Positions 37,324 through 45,981 of a stretch of DNA of 46,931 nt are shown piece by piece. Source of the DNA: an uncultured Eubacteriales bacterium (GTDB lineage Bacteria; Bacillota; Clostridia; Oscillospirales; Acutalibacteraceae); NCBI GenBank assembly GCA_900314355.1, contig OMUY01000025.1, positions 1-46,931 on the forward strand, given 5' to 3'. How positions within the stretch are numbered: position 1 is the stretch's first letter; each line of letters starts with the position of its first letter. A model generated the notes under the pieces. It had not been told where the DNA came from and made no database searches. It was given only the letters and a program-made list of their open reading frames with translations. The position numbers and the translations under genes were made by a program.

Positions 37324-37950
37324 ATGTTTTTCAAAGAAAAGAAACCTATCGAATATCTGATTGCCGGACTCGGGAACCCGGGCGGAGAATACGAGCTGAC
37401 GCACCATAATGCCGGTTTCCTCACTCTGGACATTCTCGCAAACAGATATTCATTTGAAACCGACAGACTGAAATTTCATTCTCTGACGTGCTTAACCGAA
37501 ATAAACGGACACAGATGTCTTATAATGCGTCCGCAGACATATATGAATAATTCCGGGACTGCCGTAGCCGAAGGCGCGCAGTTTTACAAAATACCGCCGG
37601 AAAAATGTATAATTATTTTCGACGATATAGATATTCCGTTCGGAGACGTAAGAATAAAACGAAAAGGTTCTCCCGGAACTCACAACGGAGTTAAATCCGT
37701 TACCAACTGTTTGGGCTCGCAGGAATTTCCGAGAATAAAAATAGGAGTAGGCTCAAAGCCGGACCCCGATGAAGACCTCGCCGATTACGTTCTTTCCAAA
37801 TTCACGAAAAAAGAACAGGACGAGCTGAAAAAAACAATGGAAAAAGCCTGCGACGCGATAGAATATATAGTCGACGGAAAAATAGATCTCGCTATGGAAA
37901 GATGCCAGATATTTTCAAAAAAGAAGAAGAAAGAAGAAAATGGACAATAA
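37324..37950 (+). CDS. pth: Peptidyl-tRNA hydrolase
   Basis: Releases peptides from prematurely dropped peptidyl-tRNAs. It has 208 residues. Conserved motifs are GLGNPGGEYELTHHNAGF near residue 20 (with the catalytic His), RPQTYMNNSG, DDIDIPFG (catalytic Asp) and KGSPGTHNGVKS. It starts nine bases after glmU, the usual neighbour in Bacillota (glmU-prs-pth; prs is missing here), and overlaps the sirtuin gene by 11 bases. The C-terminus ends in a Lys/Glu-rich tail. Confidence 0.95.
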   Translation: MFFKEKKPIEYLIAGLGNPGGEYELTHHNAGFLTLDILANRYSFETDRLKFHSLTCLTEINGHRCLIMRPQTYMNNSGTAVAEGAQFYKIPPEKCIIIFDDIDIPFGDVRIKRKGSPGTHNGVKSVTNCLGSQEFPRIKIGVGSKPDPDEDLADYVLSKFTKKEQDELKKTMEKACDAIEYIVDGKIDLAMERCQIFSKKKKKEENGQ

Positions 37951-38662
37951 TATTGAAACTCTTCAAAAATTCATCGACGAAAGCGAGTCGGCAGTATTTT
38001 TCGGAGGCGCGGGCGTAAGCACAGAATCCGGAATCCCTGATTTTCGTTCGCAGGACGGACTTTACAATCAGAAATACGATGTTCCGCCCGAGGAGATAAT
38101 AAGCCATTCTTACTTTATGAGGTATCCCGAAAAATTTTATAAATTTTACAAGGATAAAATGCTTATTCTCGACGCTGAGCCGAACGCCGCTCATTATAAA
38201 CTTGCCGAAATGGAGAGAAAAGGAAAGCTCGCCGCCGTCATAACTCAAAATATCGACGGTCTGCACCAAAAAGCCGGCTCCGAAAACGTATTTGAGCTTC
38301 ACGGCAGCGTTTTGAGAAATTACTGCATGAAATGCGGAAAAAGCTATTCGGCAGAATATGTGAAACAAAGCGAAGGCGTGCCGAGATGCGATTGCGGCGG
38401 AATAATAAAGCCGGACGTGGTTCTGTACGAGGAAATGCTTGACGATGACTGCGTAAAAGGCGCCGTGGACGCTATTGAAAAAGCGGATATGATGATAGTC
38501 GCCGGAACTTCTCTCGTAGTTTACCCCGCTGCGGGGCTTATAAGATATTTCAGAGGAAAACACCTTGTACTTATCAATCTTTCCCGTACATCCGCCGACA
38601 GCTCCGCTGACCTTGTAATTCATGCAAAAGTAGGCGAAACGCTTTCAAAAATAAAAGTATAA
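37940..38662 (+). CDS. cobB: NAD-dependent protein deacetylase (sirtuin, Sir2/CobB)
   Basis: Removes acetyl (or other acyl) groups from lysine using NAD. It has 240 residues. Visible motifs: GAGVSTESGIPDFRS (NAD binding), TQNIDGLHQKAG, ELHGS with the catalytic His, the zinc cysteines CMKCG and CDCGG, and GTSLVVYPAAGL. It overlaps the end of pth and is followed by a terminator, so it closes the glmU-pth-cobB unit. Acetyl-CoA synthetase is the classic target of bacterial sirtuins; three AMP-forming ligases in this window are plausible targets, by inference only. Confidence 0.93.
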   Translation: MDNNIETLQKFIDESESAVFFGGAGVSTESGIPDFRSQDGLYNQKYDVPPEEIISHSYFMRYPEKFYKFYKDKMLILDAEPNAAHYKLAEMERKGKLAAVITQNIDGLHQKAGSENVFELHGSVLRNYCMKCGKSYSAEYVKQSEGVPRCDCGGIIKPDVVLYEEMLDDDCVKGAVDAIEKADMMIVAGTSLVVYPAAGLIRYFRGKHLVLINLSRTSADSSADLVIHAKVGETLSKIKV

Positions 38663-38685
38663 AATAAAAACGGTAAATATCTATC

Positions 38686-38708
38686 GCCCGGGGAAAAATT
38701 CTCCGGGC
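38686..38708 (+). terminator. Terminator after cobB
   Basis: GCCCGGGGA and TCTCCGGGC form a 9-bp stem with one G-U pair, followed by AAATTTTTTG. Confidence 0.85.
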
Positions 38709-38737
38709 AAATTTTTTGATTTTCGGCTGAAACAAAA

Positions 38738-38763
38738 AACCTCGGAGTTTTTGTCCCGAGGTT
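38738..38763 (-). terminator. Terminator of the leftward vor operon
   Basis: AACCTCGG and CCGAGGTT form an 8-bp stem. Leftward reading continues into TTTTTTG. It lies 20 bases after the stop of the gamma-subunit gene. Confidence 0.88.
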
Positions 38764-38782
38764 ATTAATTTAATTATTTTTT

Positions 38783-39331
38783 TCAGACGATTTTTCCGAG
38801 CTTCTGCCCTTCGTCAAATGCGGCGAGGTTTGAATTTATCACTGCCTGACCTTTGGATTTGAATCTTTTTTCAATAGAAGATTTGAAATCCTCGCCTTTT
38901 ATAAGTCCGGCCGCGGCTGTTAGCGCTCCGAGTATTATAAGATTGCCGGCTTTTGGATTTTTCACTTTCATCGCTATGTCGTCCGCCGGCACTTTGATGA
39001 TTTTGATGTCGTCTCTGTCAGGTTCCGACTTGATAATTGACGTATTCATTACGAGAATCCCGCCTTTTTTAAGCTGGGGGAGGAAAGTTTGAAGAGAGAG
39101 ATCGTTTAATGCAATAAGGCAGTCGCAGTACCTTTTCAAAGGCGAGTACACGGTGTCGTTTTTATCCGATACGGATACGGTGCATTTCGCTTTTCCGCCT
39201 CTCTGCTGAGGTCCGTACTCCGGAAGGTATATTGCATTGAGACCTAATTCAGATGCGGTGTCGGCGAGCATTTTGCCCGCGCTCATTACGCCTTGTCCGC
39301 CGAACCCCGAAATAATTACGGTGGTTTTCAT
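38783..39331 (-). CDS. 2-oxoacid:ferredoxin oxidoreductase, gamma subunit (VorA/KorC-like)
   Basis: The gamma subunit of a four-subunit 2-oxoacid:acceptor oxidoreductase, which oxidatively decarboxylates a 2-oxo acid to the acyl-CoA and reduces ferredoxin (reversible). It has 182 residues; the start IISGFGGQGVMSAGKMLADT and YGPQQRGGKAKCTV are typical. Its start overlaps the end of the beta-subunit gene by one base, so the order delta-alpha-beta-gamma is translated as a coupled unit. It is the last gene before the terminator. Confidence 0.9.
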   Translation of the reverse strand: MKTTVIISGFGGQGVMSAGKMLADTASELGLNAIYLPEYGPQQRGGKAKCTVSVSDKNDTVYSPLKRYCDCLIALNDLSLQTFLPQLKKGGILVMNTSIIKSEPDRDDIKIIKVPADDIAMKVKNPKAGNLIILGALTAAAGLIKGEDFKSSIEKRFKSKGQAVINSNLAAFDEGQKLGKIV

Positions 39332-40080
39332 CAGTTTTCAGCCCCCTTGTCTCTGATTACTCCAGGAACGAAGTATTTTGAAGTCGTCTCTTCCATATAT
39401 TTCAGTGAATCGAGCGGCTTCATTCCCCAGTTTGTCGGGCAGTTTGTGAGAAGTTCGATAAATGTGAATCCTCGTGATTCCATCTGATAAGTGAACGCTT
39501 TTTTTATTCCCTTTTTGGCTTCGATTATTCCCTTTGGATTCGCGAGGGAATAGCGTGCGATAAAATAAGGAGCCTTCAGGCTGTCTATAATTTCCGAAAG
39601 TCTTATCGGGTATCCCATCGTTTCCGGGTCTCTGCCGTTTATGCACGTCGTGGATTTCTGACCTACGAGCGTGGTAGGCGCCATCTGTCCGCCCGTCATG
39701 CCGTATGTCTGGTTGTTTGCGAAAATCACTGTAAATTTTTCGCCTCTGTTGGCGGCTGAAAGAATCTCCGAAAAACCTATCGCGGCAATGTCTCCGTCTC
39801 CCTGATATGTAAATACGAGCCTTTCGGGAGAACTTCTTTTTATTCCTGTGGCAACTGCGGGCGCTCTGCCGTGAGCGGCTCCTATCATGTCGCCTTTCCA
39901 TTCGAGAAGGTTAAGCGTTGAACATCCTACCGGAAGGACGTGTATGCAGTTATCTGCCTGCCCCATTTCTTCAACAGCTTCGCCGATTATTCTGATCGCG
40001 GTTGAGTGAAGGCATCCGGGGCAGAATCCTGTCGGAACAGGTCTGAGCGTTTCCGTCGGTCTTTTGTAAACTACTGCCAT
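39331..40080 (-). CDS. 2-oxoacid:ferredoxin oxidoreductase, TPP-binding beta subunit (VorC/KorB-like)
   Basis: The catalytic subunit that binds thiamine diphosphate. It has 249 residues. FCPGCLHSTA near residue 18, HGRAPAVATGIK, and the TPP-Mg motif starting GDGDIAAIG and ending NNQTYGMTGGQ are all present. The gene starts two bases after the alpha-subunit stop. The subunit alone does not separate 2-oxoglutarate from branched-chain or pyruvate specificity. Confidence 0.92.
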   Translation of the reverse strand: MAVVYKRPTETLRPVPTGFCPGCLHSTAIRIIGEAVEEMGQADNCIHVLPVGCSTLNLLEWKGDMIGAAHGRAPAVATGIKRSSPERLVFTYQGDGDIAAIGFSEILSAANRGEKFTVIFANNQTYGMTGGQMAPTTLVGQKSTTCINGRDPETMGYPIRLSEIIDSLKAPYFIARYSLANPKGIIEAKKGIKKAFTYQMESRGFTFIELLTNCPTNWGMKPLDSLKYMEETTSKYFVPGVIRDKGAEN

Positions 40081-40082
40081 TT

Positions 40083-41159
40083 TCAGCCCTCCCTGCTTGA
40101 ATCTATTATTTTCTTGACAGCGCCGTATATTTCAACGTCGTCAAAGAGAACTCCGCCTGTTCTTCCGTACTCGTATACGGGCGCTCTTCCGGCGACCTGA
40201 AGAGAAATATCATCTTTCATCTGTGCCGGTATCGCAAGCTCTATATCGATTATTCCTTTGACTCTGCCGTAATCGAGTCCGGCAATTTGAGCTTTAGGAT
40301 AAGGAACAAGCGTTATGGGTCTTATAAGACCTACTTTGTAGCCGTCATGTCTCAGCATGATAATGGCGTCTTTTGCAACTCTTGCGGAAACACCGTAAGC
40401 TATACAGATAAATTCCGCGTCGTCTGTCATGAAGTTTTCGACCTTTACGTCGTTTTTCTGCCACGACAAATATTGTTTGGCTCTCATACGGTTGAGCTGT
40501 TCAAGCTGAGGTTCCATAAGATAAGGCGTCAAAATGTGCATATCTCTTTTTTCGCCCTCGTGTCTGTAAAGAGACCAACTTTCGCCTTTGTCGCGGTGAA
40601 TTTCCTTCATCTCCGGCAGTTCCACCTGCTCCATTATAGCGCCTAAGCAGCCGTCAAGGCACATTATTACGGGATTTCTGTCTCTTTCGGCGTATTCAAA
40701 AGCGTTGTATGTGAGGTCAACTATTTCCTGGCATGACTCCGGAGCGAAGCACATCATATGAAATCCGCCGTGTCCCAAAGCTTTTGTGAGCTGGAAATAA
40801 TCCGACTGAGAAGGCTGTATGGAACCGAGTCCGGGACCGCCCCTGGTGACGTCTACTATCAAAGCCGGAAGCATAGTTCCGGAAAGATATGAAGCTCCCT
40901 CGGATTTGAGCGATATGCCGGGACCGGACGAGCTTGTCATTGCTCTGACTCCTACGGACGACGCTCCGTATACCATAGAAATGGACGCCACTTCGCTTTC
41001 ACCCTGTATAAACGTTCCGCCGACCTCGGGCAGACGTCTCGACATATATTCGGGTATTTCATTCTGCGGTGTGATAGGGTATCCCGCGAAAAATCTGCAT
41101 CCGCCTCTGACAGCGGCCTCCGCGACAGCCTCGCACCCTTTCATAAGAATTTTAGCCAT
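40083..41159 (-). CDS. 2-oxoacid:ferredoxin oxidoreductase, alpha subunit (VorB-type)
   Basis: The pyrimidine-binding alpha subunit. It has 358 residues from the ATG at 41159, which overlaps the stop of the ferredoxin gene (ATGGCTAA) and has GGAG upstream. The start MAKILMKGCEAVAEAAVRGG, GYPITPQNEIPEYM, MTSSSGPGISLKSEG and RGGPGLGSIQPSQSDYFQ resemble the VorB branch assigned to 2-oxoisovalerate (branched-chain) enzymes. On that basis branched-chain 2-oxo acids are the more likely substrates, giving isobutyryl- or isovaleryl-CoA; a 2-oxoglutarate enzyme remains possible. Confidence 0.9.
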   Translation of the reverse strand: MAKILMKGCEAVAEAAVRGGCRFFAGYPITPQNEIPEYMSRRLPEVGGTFIQGESEVASISMVYGASSVGVRAMTSSSGPGISLKSEGASYLSGTMLPALIVDVTRGGPGLGSIQPSQSDYFQLTKALGHGGFHMMCFAPESCQEIVDLTYNAFEYAERDRNPVIMCLDGCLGAIMEQVELPEMKEIHRDKGESWSLYRHEGEKRDMHILTPYLMEPQLEQLNRMRAKQYLSWQKNDVKVENFMTDDAEFICIAYGVSARVAKDAIIMLRHDGYKVGLIRPITLVPYPKAQIAGLDYGRVKGIIDIELAIPAQMKDDISLQVAGRAPVYEYGRTGGVLFDDVEIYGAVKKIIDSSREG

Positions 41160-41373
41160 CGTTCTCCACATCCTTTTCTACAGTTATCGCGCCCTCTGGA
41201 CAAACCACAGCGCAAATCGAACACGCAATGCACTTATCAATTTCCGCCGGGACAGGCGAAAAATAACCTTTTGAATTTCTCTCGTTGCCCATAACGAGAA
41301 CTTTCTTCGGACAGAAATTAATGCAGTACAGGCAGCTTTTGCAGAACTGCGGATTAACCGTTACTCTGTTCAT
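41152..41373 (-). CDS. 2-oxoacid:ferredoxin oxidoreductase, ferredoxin-like delta subunit
   Basis: A 73-residue protein with two 4Fe-4S motifs, CKSCLYCINFCP and CIACSICAVVCP. It passes electrons from the catalytic subunits to ferredoxin. It is the first gene of the vor operon and overlaps the alpha-subunit gene. I could not find a convincing promoter between it and the LytTR gene 82 bases upstream, so read-through from the biosynthetic cluster is possible. Confidence 0.92.
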   Translation of the reverse strand: MNRVTVNPQFCKSCLYCINFCPKKVLVMGNERNSKGYFSPVPAEIDKCIACSICAVVCPEGAITVEKDVENDG

Positions 41374-41455
41374 CTTAACACCTCTGAAAAAATTTCCGCA
41401 GGACTTTCGCCCTTATGGAAAATAAATTATCAACTAAGCATGACGGCAGAAAAAG

Positions 41456-42283
41456 CTACTGACCCATAAGCATCCAATCGTCAATAACGTTTTTTGTCTC
41501 TCTGTATTTTTTTACCGAAATGGGGATCACGGTGCCGTCTACAAGAGTCAGCCCTTTTGATGAAAGAGACTGAACATTTCTCAAATTGACTATATAGCTC
41601 GAGTGGCATCTGTAGTAATATGTGGGGAGTATCGCCTCAAGGTCTTTTAAAAGCATGCGGACTACAAGCGTTTTGCCGTCGGTAGTGTATATGTAGCATT
41701 TCACGCTTTTTCCGCCCACAGCGTATTTTATCATGTCCTCTTTCAGATAAATTGAAACATGATTTTCGCCCGGCAGTACGAGTCTCGGAACCTGTTTGTC
41801 TGAAAAGCTGTCGGACAGAATTTTGAACGTGTTCTGCTCCGTCGGACTTATTTCCGTGTTGTTGCTTGAACTGCTTTTCGGAAAATTCAGATTTGCCACC
41901 GATATAAACGGAACGCGCCAGAATATCTCTCCGTCAGAGTTTTTGAGCTTCTGCCCGTTTATTATTATTCTTTGATTGTATTCTTTCGTTTTGCCGTCGG
42001 AATCCGTTGAGAATAATCTGAACTGACATACAGCCGAATATCTGCCCTCGCGCGCGTAAATAAGTTTGGAGGACAGATTTGATACTACAAATTTTTTCTT
42101 CTTTGCAAATTTCGTATATGAAAGCGATCTGTCCATCAGCGCCTGTTTTCCTATCAGAACGTCTCCGGCGTTGGGACCGTACCACATCACATTGTCGTCG
42201 AGATATTCAAACAAAATTGAATAGTCGTATTCGTAGTATCCTATTATTCCGCGTATAATGTACGTCTCAAAGTCAGTCTGCAA
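41456..42283 (-). CDS. LytTR regulator with NTF2/SnoaL-like N-terminal domain
   Basis: The protein has 275 residues. The C-terminal 100 form a LytTR DNA-binding domain (IYTTDGKTLVVRMLLKDLEA, then YRCHSSYIVNLRNVQSL). In place of a phosphorylatable receiver domain the N-terminal 130 residues look like an NTF2/SnoaL-type small-molecule pocket: YYEYDYSILFEYLDDNVMWY, GPNAGDVLIGKQALMD and later WRVPFISVANL. I infer a one-component regulator that senses a ligand directly, perhaps the product of the adjacent acyl cluster. Between the domains is a Ser/Asn-rich linker near residue 140. Its gene starts 11 bases after the acyl carrier protein stop, so it is in the same operon and may regulate it. Confidence 0.8.
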   Translation of the reverse strand: MQTDFETYIIRGIIGYYEYDYSILFEYLDDNVMWYGPNAGDVLIGKQALMDRSLSYTKFAKKKKFVVSNLSSKLIYAREGRYSAVCQFRLFSTDSDGKTKEYNQRIIINGQKLKNSDGEIFWRVPFISVANLNFPKSSSSNNTEISPTEQNTFKILSDSFSDKQVPRLVLPGENHVSIYLKEDMIKYAVGGKSVKCYIYTTDGKTLVVRMLLKDLEAILPTYYYRCHSSYIVNLRNVQSLSSKGLTLVDGTVIPISVKKYRETKNVIDDWMLMGQ

Positions 42284-42294
42284 TTAACTCAACC

Positions 42295-42540
42295 TCAGTC
42301 TTCCGAGTAGTCTCTGATGACGTCTATTACGTCTTTTAGAGTCTCTATTCTCGAAACTTCTCTGTCGGGAATTTCCACGCCGAACTTGTCCTCGATAGCC
42401 ACAGCCATATTTACAAGCTCCAGCGAATTTAAGCCGAGGTCTGATCTCATGTTTGTGTCAAACGTAATCTCCTCGGGTTTCATGTCGACAAATTCCGTTA
42501 TAACTTCTCTCAGATTTTCAAGCATTTCCTGGTCAGTCAT
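42295..42540 (-). CDS. Free-standing acyl carrier protein
   Basis: An 81-residue carrier protein with the phosphopantetheine site DLGLNSLELVNM (Ser about 39) and the usual acidic helices. It is a specialised carrier: the genes around it are a ligase and a condensation enzyme, not the fab genes of fatty acid synthesis. The start ATG follows AAGGAGAAAT. It lies between the ligase gene (70 bases) and the LytTR gene (11 bases). Confidence 0.92.
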   Translation of the reverse strand: MTDQEMLENLREVITEFVDMKPEEITFDTNMRSDLGLNSLELVNMAVAIEDKFGVEIPDREVSRIETLKDVIDVIRDYSED

Positions 42541-42610
42541 GATTATTTCTCCTTAAGTCTTATATAATTTTGCTCTCTTATAAATTTCAGGTTTATGTAT
42601 TACCCGATTA

Positions 42611-44395
42611 TTATTCCTTATGTCTTTCGACGTAGCTGTCAACTACTTTCTGCCTTATTACTTTTCTCGTTGAGTTTATCTCAAACGGCTCCATGACTAC
42701 GTCTACGTCTTGAATTTTTTTGTATGAAGGCAGGGTCTTGTTCAAATCGGAAATATCCTTTGATACGATTTCTTCTATCTGCTCTTTTGATTTGCCCGTG
42801 AAATGATTTTCGTCAATGTTTACGGAGACGACAATAATATCTCTTCTCTTGCCGTGTATGGTCTTTTTGGCCTGGAAGCAGACGACTTGTGTTATGTAGT
42901 GGATATTGTCCATAACCGTGAACTCAAGATCCTCGGGGAATATGTTTTCACCGTTTTCGAGGATTATCAGGTTCTTTTTTCTTCCCGATACGAATAGTTC
43001 GCCGTCCTGGGACATTCTGCCGTAGTCGCCCGTCTTGAACCATCCGTCCTCGGTAAACGACAGCTTGTTGGCTTCCTCGTCTTTGTAATATCCTTTTGTG
43101 ACGTTGTCGCCCTTAATCCATATTTCGCCTATTCCGTCCTTGTCGGGGCTGTCGATATGAACCTGTGTTTTGGGGAACGGGAATCCGGCCGAAGTGGGAT
43201 CTTCGTCCGCGTGAAGGTTTAAAGTTACCGTAGGCGACGCCTCCGTAAGACCGTATCCGTTGTATATATGAAAACCGAAATCACCCAATCCGGTAACATA
43301 TTCCGCTCTCGACGGAGCTCCGCCCGATACGAGCGTCGGGAATTTTCTGTCGCAGAAATTGTGCTGAATCGTCGAAAAAAGCACGGGTCTAAGGTCTATG
43401 CCTTTTTTCCTCATCTTGTTTGAAAACGCGACAAGTTTCATCAGCGCGTCTTTCATTCCTTTTTTCTCCGCGGCGTCAAGTATACCGTAGTAAAAGCCTT
43501 CGAGAACGAGAGGAACTGCAGCCATAGCCTCCGGCTTCCATTCGTTCAGATTTTTCTGCACGTTTTTGAACGAATCGTTTACATAGATGCAGGCGTTCAT
43601 GTAAATCGACGTGAATATGTCGCACGAAAGCTCATATGCGTGGTTCATGGGCAGAAGAGAAAAAGAAGTGTACTCTGTAGGTATTGTTGAAAGTATGCCG
43701 TCTACGTTAGTCGCGAAATTTTTATGACTCAGCATTACTCCCTTGTTTGAACCTGTCGTGCCCGAAGTGAACATTATCGTGGCAAGATCGTCCGGTTCGA
43801 TTTTCGCGTCTGTAAAACTTCTGTCGCCGCTTTCAACAAGCTCTCTGCCTTTTTTTACAAGAGCGTCGAATGAAGAATATCTGTCTCCGTCTTTTTCTGT
43901 GTAAAGAGATACGGCTAATTTGAAATCCGGGTGAGTCGCGAGATGATCTCTGACTGTTCTTTTGAATGTCTTTGTGAAGAAAACGCCTTCGCAGTCTGCT
44001 TTATCCATAAGTTTTGAAAGCGTCTCGTCGGGAAGCTCCTTGTCAAGCGGCGCCACAACGCCGACTCCGCAAGTCACAGCGAAAAAGCAGACCATCCATT
44101 CGTATGAATTTTCTGCGAGCATAGCAAAATGCTTTCCCTTGAATCCCATAGACAAAAGCGCTGTTCCGAGCGCGTCAATGTCTGATTTCATACGGTCAAT
44201 GGTGTACGCGCGGTTTTCGCCGTCAACTTTTTCCACCATCGCGTTTCTTCCGGAGAAATATCTTGAAGGTCTCTCGTAAATGTCTCTTAGGTTGTTAAGA
44301 TATCCCTCGTTCCACAAGACCTGATTTCTCTGCTTTACCATCCATGCCATTTCTTTCTTTGAAAGCTGAGTGGTATTCTTCATTTTTTTACTCAT
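42611..44395 (-). CDS. AMP-forming acyl-ACP/acyl-CoA ligase
   Basis: The protein has 594 residues of the long-chain acyl-CoA synthetase (FadD/LC-FACS) type within the ANL superfamily. Motifs: FTSGTTGSNKGVMLSHKN near residues 209-226, YNGYGLTEASPTV, FKTGDYGRM, SGRKKNLIILENGENIFPED and a C-terminal lysine region STRKVIRQKV. With a dedicated carrier protein encoded next to it, the likely role is to activate a carboxylic (fatty) acid and load it onto that carrier; use of CoA cannot be excluded. A 147-base AT-rich gap separates it from the upstream condensation gene, so it may also have its own promoter. Confidence 0.85.
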   Translation of the reverse strand: MSKKMKNTTQLSKKEMAWMVKQRNQVLWNEGYLNNLRDIYERPSRYFSGRNAMVEKVDGENRAYTIDRMKSDIDALGTALLSMGFKGKHFAMLAENSYEWMVCFFAVTCGVGVVAPLDKELPDETLSKLMDKADCEGVFFTKTFKRTVRDHLATHPDFKLAVSLYTEKDGDRYSSFDALVKKGRELVESGDRSFTDAKIEPDDLATIMFTSGTTGSNKGVMLSHKNFATNVDGILSTIPTEYTSFSLLPMNHAYELSCDIFTSIYMNACIYVNDSFKNVQKNLNEWKPEAMAAVPLVLEGFYYGILDAAEKKGMKDALMKLVAFSNKMRKKGIDLRPVLFSTIQHNFCDRKFPTLVSGGAPSRAEYVTGLGDFGFHIYNGYGLTEASPTVTLNLHADEDPTSAGFPFPKTQVHIDSPDKDGIGEIWIKGDNVTKGYYKDEEANKLSFTEDGWFKTGDYGRMSQDGELFVSGRKKNLIILENGENIFPEDLEFTVMDNIHYITQVVCFQAKKTIHGKRRDIIVVSVNIDENHFTGKSKEQIEEIVSKDISDLNKTLPSYKKIQDVDVVMEPFEINSTRKVIRQKVVDSYVERHKE

Positions 44396-44542
44396 AATTT
44401 ATTTTACCTGCCTCTCCGTCGTCATAATTGAGAATAAATTAAACTAAATAAATTAATTAAATCATTTAAAACTTAACTGATTATTAATTATCTTTAATCT
44501 AAAAATCTTACTCTCTAACAGACGGCGGAGATATTAATTAAA

Positions 44543-45952
44543 TTATTGTTCGTTTACGTCTTTGAGACCCGCTTTAATTTCTCCCATAGTCTTTTCGGGG
44601 TTGTCTATTCCGTCGATTATCGCCTTCAAGGCGTTCGCGTGAAGAGTTCTGATTACATTTTCCGAAATTCTCGACGTTCTGTAAAGGTATCTTATTTTTA
44701 TTACCTTTTCAGACGGCACGGGATAAGCGAATGTGTAAAGAGGCATGGCGTATCTGCCGATATTGAAGCCCTCGAAATCTATCGACGGGAATTTGTCGCC
44801 CGACATATCGGGAAGCGGAAGCCATGTGAACATCATAAACGAAGGAGCCTGGAACATTGAAAGATGATATATCTCTCTTTCCATCGCGTAAGAAGTGATG
44901 TATGGGTAATTCATATGTCTGTAAAGAGTATTTCTTACCTCGTCAAGTTCCTTTACTCCCTGTCTGTACGTCATTGTGTCAGGAATTATTGCTCTGACGG
45001 CGAGAGGCTGGCAGAGACATCCGCCCATTTTCTTGTCTTTATATGTAACTCTTCTTGAGCAGAGCTGAAGAGAGAAAGTGTCGTCCGTATCGTAGTTCAC
45101 CTTTGACGCATGAGCTCTGAAGCCCATTTCGATTACGTTTTCCGGAGACTCCTCGTTGTTTATGCAGAAATCGGCGATTTTCTTCGTCTCTTCCTGAGGA
45201 ATGTCAAGAACGAGCATGTCGCATTTGTCGTGAAGAGCGTCGTAGGCGGCAGGTATTCTGAGCTCGGGATCTTTCTTTTTCTTTCTCTCTTTGTCGAGAA
45301 TGTTGTGACCGTGAACGCCCGCGTAGAAAGGCATACCGTCTTTAATCCAGAACTCTTTGTAGAATTCCTCGTCTCTCTTCATTTTTTTCTCGTCTTTGAG
45401 GTACGCGAGTTCCTTGATCACTCTGTCCTCGTATTTGTACATAGGCGCGGGCATTTCTTTTCCCGCAGCCATAGCGTGGTAAACAGAGAATAAGTCCGCA
45501 TAGAAAATTATGACTCCGTAAGCGTCCATTATTAAGTGGGAAGTGTTTATGTATACGCCCGTTCTTCCGTCCGACGTCGAGAAGAAATAAAGCCTGTACG
45601 GAACGCTCTTATAAACGGGAACAGGTTTCTGCGCGTCGAGATTGAAAAAATCATTCATCTCCTGATTTGATGCGAAATGTTTGATTTCAACATCGGGCTG
45701 GTCGTATGAGGGAAGGAAATACTGGCGCGTCTCGCCTTTGTCCTTATAGAATCTGATTCTGAGGCAGTCGTTTCTCTTGACTTCTTCTTTGAACGCTTTC
45801 TGTAAAATGTCGAAATCAAGCTGACCGTGAACAGCCATCATGATAGGTATCTGAATTACACTTTTATGAATAGAGTATTTCAGCATATAAGCCATCGACT
45901 GCTGCGACGGTATAAGGTCGTATGTTTTTTCGGGAATAGTTGTCTTCGCCAT
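44543..45952 (-). CDS. Stand-alone condensation-domain acyltransferase
   Basis: The protein has 469 residues with the fold signature of NRPS condensation domains and related CoA/ACP-dependent acyltransferases (WS/DGAT, alcohol acyltransferase, PapA). The active-site motif reads SHLIMDAYG at residues 138-146, with the catalytic His139 and structural Asp143; the second His-position residue of HHxxxDG is Ser and Gly is replaced by Ala. There is no membrane segment. I infer that it joins the acyl group held by the neighbouring carrier protein to an alcohol or amine. It is 29 bases downstream of the membrane protein gene and probably cotranscribed. Confidence 0.75.
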   Translation of the reverse strand: MAKTTIPEKTYDLIPSQQSMAYMLKYSIHKSVIQIPIMMAVHGQLDFDILQKAFKEEVKRNDCLRIRFYKDKGETRQYFLPSYDQPDVEIKHFASNQEMNDFFNLDAQKPVPVYKSVPYRLYFFSTSDGRTGVYINTSHLIMDAYGVIIFYADLFSVYHAMAAGKEMPAPMYKYEDRVIKELAYLKDEKKMKRDEEFYKEFWIKDGMPFYAGVHGHNILDKERKKKKDPELRIPAAYDALHDKCDMLVLDIPQEETKKIADFCINNEESPENVIEMGFRAHASKVNYDTDDTFSLQLCSRRVTYKDKKMGGCLCQPLAVRAIIPDTMTYRQGVKELDEVRNTLYRHMNYPYITSYAMEREIYHLSMFQAPSFMMFTWLPLPDMSGDKFPSIDFEGFNIGRYAMPLYTFAYPVPSEKVIKIRYLYRTSRISENVIRTLHANALKAIIDGIDNPEKTMGEIKAGLKDVNEQ

Positions 45953-45981
45953 AAAAAATACCTCTTTTTGTAAAATTCGAT

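Noticed and set aside
37892-38623. Long open frame antisense to cobB (243 codons)
   Set aside because: It lies wholly within a clear sirtuin gene and its translation shows no domain.
44396-44542. LytTR binding repeats upstream of the ligase gene
   Set aside because: One leftward TCAGTTAAG fits the LytTR half-site, but I found no properly spaced second copy, so I do not call an operator.
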